Assembly (NCBI RefSeq): GCF_002078875.1
Contig: NC_034414.1
Location: forward strand, 11,709,348 to 11,773,347
Reading direction: 5' to 3'
Length of the DNA stretch: 64,000 bases
Source: Numida meleagris
Taxonomy: Eukaryota; Chordata; Aves; Galliformes; Numididae
The position numbers and the translations under genes are program-made. Under the pieces are notes generated by a model, which did not search any database, was not told where the DNA came from, and saw nothing but the letters and a program-made list of their open reading frames with translations. Below are positions 58,543-64,000 of the stretch, piece after piece; the first letter of the stretch is position 1; every line of letters begins with the position of its first letter.

Positions 58543-61500
58543 TTTAGCTTTGAGAATTAGTTGCAAAGTATATCCAATACAGATCAAAAAATCAGTGCCA
58601 TGAAAGTCTTAAGAAGATTATTCTTTTATGAAGATACACAGTGTAATGCAGACATAATTTGGAAGAATCCGGATCAATACCAACTGATTTTAAACACACG
58701 TACAATTAGTACCAACTACAAACCAGACACACACCACAAACATCTTTTCAGGATTGGACATTAGTTTAAAATAGCAAAGTGCCTCTTCAGAGTAGCAGTA
58801 AAATCCTTGCTCCATGGAAATCAAGGTCCACTAAATTTAGTAAGCTCTAATCAGTCAACCTCTCCTACAGTTTAATTAGCAACTTAACCCACGAACCTTT
58901 ACAGAAGAATCATGAGGTAAACAAGCTTCATATCCTCCTTTGAACATCATGAGTTTGTACTTAGTTACAGAATTGTGTTCTGACTAAACAACTTGAGCAG
59001 CTGTGCCTGTGACTACAATCAGTAAATACAAAAACCCATGTTTCTAAACACAGCTTTGGTATCACTTTCATGATACCAAATTTTATCACTTCTTTCCATT
59101 TTTCTTTGTAAATGTAGACAAGAAAAGTTTGAAAACAACAGATAAATGGACAGTACACTGACAGACATTCTCATGCGTTGTCTTTCTTTCTACCTAGCTC
59201 GCTGACAATGAGGTTAAAAGGAAACTTCAAGTTTCTTTGGAACTGGATTTTTTTTTTCCTCAGTGAACTACCAAAGATAATTTATACTACCCAATATTAA
59301 TAGGAGCAGGAAAGATTTGGTTGTTAAGAAGTAATCTAGTAATTCAGTGGTAAGCTAATAGGGAGAATGCCAAAGAATCATTACAGATATTTCAGCCACT
59401 AAAAGAACAGAGAAAAGGATGAATATACTATCATATCATAGGACCATCGCAGAGCTCCATAAGTAGTACAGCTGAAGTCAACTGCTGATTCACAAATCCT
59501 TTTGACATATATCATAAGACACCATCAGGACTTGATTAATCCAAAAACCTATATTGCAGTAACTTAAAATTAAGGAAAGAAGCATGATAGTTAAAGATTT
59601 TAAGAGAAGGAAATCCTTAGATGAGCAGAAATTCCTGGGAAGTAAAATGTGATTCTATTTCTTTACTTTTGCACCTTTAGGAAAATTAGTATTTGGCTTC
59701 AAAACTGAAGCTGGAAAGAAAAAATTCTCTGATCATACAAAAATAAAATCAGAAAGGTAAAAGACCACTTTATTCTATCATACCATCCTAATTCAGACCT
59801 GGAACTCACTTAGGGCTGTTCCTTTCTTTCCAACTCATATTTGAGGTTAGTCCATAAACAAAAGGCGGTGCCTTCAAAAATATCTGAATGCGTTTGGAAA
59901 CCTGTGACCTAACAAAAACAGCTTTGACTTTTAGTAACAATGAAATGATAGCAGTATCACAACGTGAAAGGCAAACTGAATTGACTGTGCGTTTCTTACA
60001 GATGTCATGTGAACATCTATGCCAAAGTCTGAGTTTGAACAAGTTTGAGTTGGAAACAGGAGCAGGTCCAACAGATAAACACGTGTATTGGTGATACATA
60101 CATACATGTATTTGTATGCCTGCGTGTATACCAACACATATACATGTGCACCTACAAGATGGATGGATCTCTCTCTCCCTCTCTTCCCAGTCATCAACTC
60201 CAATGCTGGCACAGCTGTTTCTACAAAGAAGTAGATAACTGGTTCCTCTGGGATTCATTTTCATCCCTCTTCCTACAAATGGTCCCAACAGTCCAATTAG
60301 ATTTGGTAACTCCAAAGATGGATGCTCACTTGGATTTTTTTAATCAAAGAAAGTGTAGATTTGTTTAGGCTTTTGTTTGTTTGTTTTGGGTGTTTTGGGC
60401 TAGGTTTTCTTTTTGGCACTGGGGTCATTCATGTGATGGGAAAACAGCCCCTTATTTTATCATTAATAAATTCTACACCATACATGAAGCAGTGTTTGCC
60501 ACGTGGCCTTCCACATAAAATGAAACTGCACAGACAAGATAACTGTGTAACTGTAGCTGAGCTGCAGAACAGTTACTCACAAAATATCACTCTAAACCAA
60601 TCCTACCACAAGAAGAGAAACAAGTAGAGAGCAACACTGTCACAGTTTCTTCTGGTTCCCATAGCAAATTAAAATCATTACCTTAGAGAAGAGAAAGTGG
60701 TGATATTCCGAAGTATTACCATTAAAGTACTCTTAAGTAAAAGCAGCACACCATTAAGTTCCAAAGTGAACTGCAATTTAGAGTTTAGTGAGGAAGCAGC
60801 CCAACAAGCTCTGCCAGATAAGCAAACTATTTTGGAAGAAGTATTTAGGGGAAGCTTTACACAAGTATGTTACATATCTCGACCTTTAAGCCATAACAAA
60901 ACTCATTAAAATAAAAAGACACATTTGTATATGCATACTGGGTAAATCTACCACAGGAGGCTGAAAACCCTCATCAGTCCTACTTGAATACATTTCCCTT
61001 TGATGCAAAGGCTTACCCAGTAACAGACACGATTATCTACGTTGTTCTAAACATGAAAGCAAATACAAGTTTTTCAGCATTCAGCTTTCATCCAAGCACC
61101 AAGCTATACAATCTAGAAAGCTGAAATAATTTAACACGGCAGCTACAAAAACGGAATAACAGCTTTCAAAAGCTTAATTTCTGTGCCATGTAGATCACAT
61201 AACTTCCAAACCAGCTTTCTCCTCACCAGCTTTACAATGCGGAACACAGATTTCATCTCTTTAAGACACATACACTTCTGATCTATTATTTATTAATTTT
61301 AATGCTTTAACGTGACTAAGTGATCGTCAGAGGACAATACTGCAGATTGACAGACCTCGTGGGGCTGCTGCGGGTAACCTCAGACAGAATGCAGAAACAC
61401 ACTCTCTTTCTTTCTTCCACAGGATGGAAATACTTTATCCACAACCTGCACCGCAGGAATGCAATTCTACTCAAATTCTGTTTCCTTACACAATCACAGG

Positions 61501-61544
61501 TGTCCAGAACAGGATTAAAGAATACAATATCAAAGAGGCAGCCT

Positions 61545-61690
61545 TGGATACTGCATTCAGTTTTGGACCCCCCAAAGACACCAGTGTGTAGGACAAACTT
61601 TTCTACCTCGAGGATGCGAAGAGGTGCAGGTAGTAGAGCACTTACAGGCTGCCCAGTCTCCGTCCTTGGAAGTTTACAACACCAGAAGGT
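61545..61690 (+). mobile_element. Possible degenerate CR1 fragment
   Basis: Weak resemblance only: CTGCATTCAGTTTTGGACCC (compare the CR1 TTCAGTTTTGGG motif) and GGCTGCCCAGTCTCCGTCCT followed by TGGAAG. It may be an internally deleted old copy; no tail is visible. Confidence 0.4.
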
Positions 61691-64000
61691 AGGAAGACCT
61701 GAGCAAGCTGGTCTGCCCTCACAGCTGACACCGATTTGAGTCCATTTACATTCTTCTACTAAAAATTCCACAAAAGAAGCGGCTGTGGCTGTGTGCTTTC
61801 TACCTAGCCTATGTTTCAACCCAAGCATTTCCTGCAGTTAAGTTTCATAGTGCTCATGGCTCTGTCTCACTACTCCCCTTCATCTCCACCCCATCTTCTT
61901 GAGGCGCTAAGTGCAATACTACCAACTCCATCTCCTTCAGACATCAGGCTGAAGAATAAACAAAGATATTAGCATTCCATTCCCTAAAGGACAGTTTAGC
62001 AGGAAGAAACCATGATTCCCACAGCACACACCTATTCTTGTGGGTTGGCTGTTCGTGTTCACCGGCACATACACTCCTAAGGGGGCCTCCACTGGCACCA
62101 AGCTGTTCCAGGAGATCTTGTGGTTAATTCTGAAACACTTCAAACACTCTATGCATAGTCTAAGAATAGCTCAAGTCAAAAACTGAAGGAAAAAAAAAAC
62201 AGACAACAATGACGTTGTTTCCTTTGGTTTGTAGAACTCTCTACTATTTAAAGGGAGTTCCTCCCTCCCCACTCTTGTGCATCTCATCATTGGATAAAAT
62301 ATGACGCACCTTCCTCAAAAGTAAATGCATTTGTAAGAGAAACTGTTTTTCCCTTTTTCCCTATCAAATTTTTAGTATAAAAGCAACTACAATACTGCTG
62401 AAGAGCACGAAACATTAAGCTTTGCTTGAGAGAAGGCTAGTAACATCAGAACTGCTCGCCTCCAGAAAGAAGTACAAATTAACAAACTCTATCAGACAAG
62501 CTCTTCACAGCTTTGAGTTACACAGACATTGTTTATTTCCCTTTCCAAAGAGGTCCAGCGCTGAAATGCCTTGACACAGGAAAGCCATTACATCAGCACG
62601 AGTTTATTGGTCCCCTACTGTACATTATACACAATCCCATACTAACTCAGAGCTGAACTGATGCTCCACAACCCAAGTCAACAGAAGGTCCACTGGCTGA
62701 GCTGAGGGCCTTGCTCTGTGGAACCACCACTACCCTCTCTTTATGCCCACAAGACACGGCCCTGCAGCAGAGCCGCTCTCTGCACCAAACAGAGAGGGGG
62801 ATCGGGAATCCCACAGCCAGAAAAGAAGAAAACATTATAGCTGCTAGTGCCCTTCAACACAACTTCAGACATTACCCAAAGGGATTATTTGCACTATCAA
62901 AGACTAATGTCACTTTACAAAAAGAAAAAGAAACTGCAGACAACCAATACAGTATTACAAGGTTCTATGTATTAATCACAGTCTTTCAGACTTCACAGAG
63001 CATGATTTTGAGGCCACAGCTATAAAGCTGATAAAACATTACTAAGCTGTCATTTATCCAAATGTTTGGGTAACCTTATGGTGGAAACATGTCCCCTCAA
63101 TGTAGTGAGAGATGCATTATGATTCAGAGCCTAAAACTAATCCCAGATTAATATTTTGGGAATTAGAGCTGTAAATGTGGAATATTCTCTTTCTAGATTA
63201 AACAGTTGATAAAGTTATCCAGAAATACATTCTTAATTCAACAAAAAACCATTCAGCATATAAAAGGATTTATAGATGTATCAGTTGCTGCAGACTTCTG
63301 TAAAACCAAATCAAATAAATAACCCAGAGAAAACCCATCCTTTTACAGAGATGTCTAAGTCCTCAGGGGCTCCCAGGCAGGTAAGAATAGAAGCTCCTGA
63401 GACATTTCCAAGCAACCACAGAAATACTGCCGTGGAATTCATTTAAAGCATTCTCTGCACAATGGGAAATATGCTACAACATACCTAGTAGTACTAGACA
63501 AGTTTTATACAATCAAACCAACAGGAATCTTAACAACATACTAAACAGTTCTGAACTCTGTACAACTTATCTATTTTTAATACTCATTACTTTATTCAAT
63601 GCAGAAACCCAAGGAAATTGTTCCGAAAATGAACGATTTTGCTGCGTGTAATGCCAGAACTGTCTTTACTAAACGCAAATCAATGGAATAAATCCAAAGA
63701 GAGAATGAATTATTTTTGGACATCCAGTATTTCTTCCCTAACCCCCAAACCCACTGTAAGGTAATCAAAGCACGTCCAGTCAAAATATAATCTCTAACAA
63801 TTAATAACAAGTTTCATTATTATTGGTGCTGAGTTTAGTGTACTGAATGTCTAGCTAGGAGAACCAAACATAACCAAATTTACAAAAGCTCTCTTATAAT
63901 CATGCATGGTGCTTAATTTCTTCAACCAACACTCGCTTTGCATTTCGAGAATAAGACATTAAAATAAAATAGAAAGAAGATAGTGGTACTGAAAACAATG

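Larger units (their letters stand above)
54207..64000 (-). other. Part of a long upstream PLEKHA7 intron (at least 9.8 kb)
   Basis: I searched for the exon that should encode the first half of WW2 (a DLPRGWEEG-like sequence) and did not find it, so it lies to the right of the window. The region holds one clear and one doubtful CR1 fragment and a (TA)n run. Long open frames at 59806-60315 and 61316-61828 (both minus) lack splice or family support. Confidence 0.8.

Noticed and set aside
59806..60315. 169-codon minus-strand open frame
   Set aside because: Crosses a TACA/TGTA-rich simple repeat, has Cys/Ser-rich random composition and no homology that I can recognise.
61316..61828. 170-codon minus-strand open frame
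   Set aside because: No recognisable family, overlaps a degenerate CR1-like stretch, and has no splice context; length is compatible with chance.
54207..64000. The missing WW1 and first-half WW2 exons
   Set aside because: I looked for a DLPRGWEEG-type sequence on the minus strand and found none; they must lie to the right of the window.

Overview
The window is vertebrate and almost certainly avian genomic DNA. It is AT-rich and intron-dominated, and it carries several CR1 LINE fragments whose 3' ends show the bird-type tail (ATTCTATG-like repeats). A galliform such as chicken is plausible, but the sequence alone does not fix the species. There are no bacterial, phage or CRISPR features.

One host gene fills the window. 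On the minus strand, 20 spliced coding exons between 54206 and 1633 encode about 1,048 residues of PLEKHA7, the adherens-junction protein with WW and PH domains. Exon lengths, splice phases and protein similarity all agree from exon to exon. The 5' part (start codon, first WW domain, first half of the second) lies beyond position 64000. In transcript order the exons encode the second half of WW2, a Ser/Thr linker, the PH domain (five exons), a charged divergent linker, a proline-rich central block, a coiled-coil block (several small phase-0 exons), a second proline-rich block, and a basic C-terminal tail ending in a stop at 1633-1635. PLEKHA7 links p120-catenin and the cadherin complex at the zonula adherens to microtubule minus ends (CAMSAP3) and to PDZD11; that is family knowledge, not something read here.

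The most interesting observations are about splicing. (1) A 120-nt in-frame cassette exon (20264-20383) sits between the HGKS and ADDTY exons. (2) The last PH exon has two in-frame acceptors 60 nt apart, and their flanks look duplicated, so a 20-residue PH insert may be optional. (3) The intron after that exon appears to begin with GC instead of GT. (4) The final Val-Cys-stop is the read-through of a consensus-like 5' splice site, which suggests a longer isoform spliced to exons left of position 1. (5) A 22-bp minisatellite interrupted by a 15-N assembly gap carries an acceptor-like motif on the gene strand in every unit. (6) A CpG-rich, stop-free stretch at 35790-35957 could be an unrecognised phase-0 exon or a mobile-element remnant.

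Layout: 1-1632, short-isoform 3' UTR or intron of a longer isoform; 1633-6409, six closely spaced C-terminal exons with two CR1 insertions between them; 9924-12943, coiled-coil exons; 18432-23463, central exons and the cassette; 28677-31347, linker and last PH exon; 38020-41178, PH exons; 45812-45923 and 54123-54206, the most 5' exons; 54207-64000, part of a long upstream intron. Seven of the eight CR1 fragments recognised are antisense to the gene.
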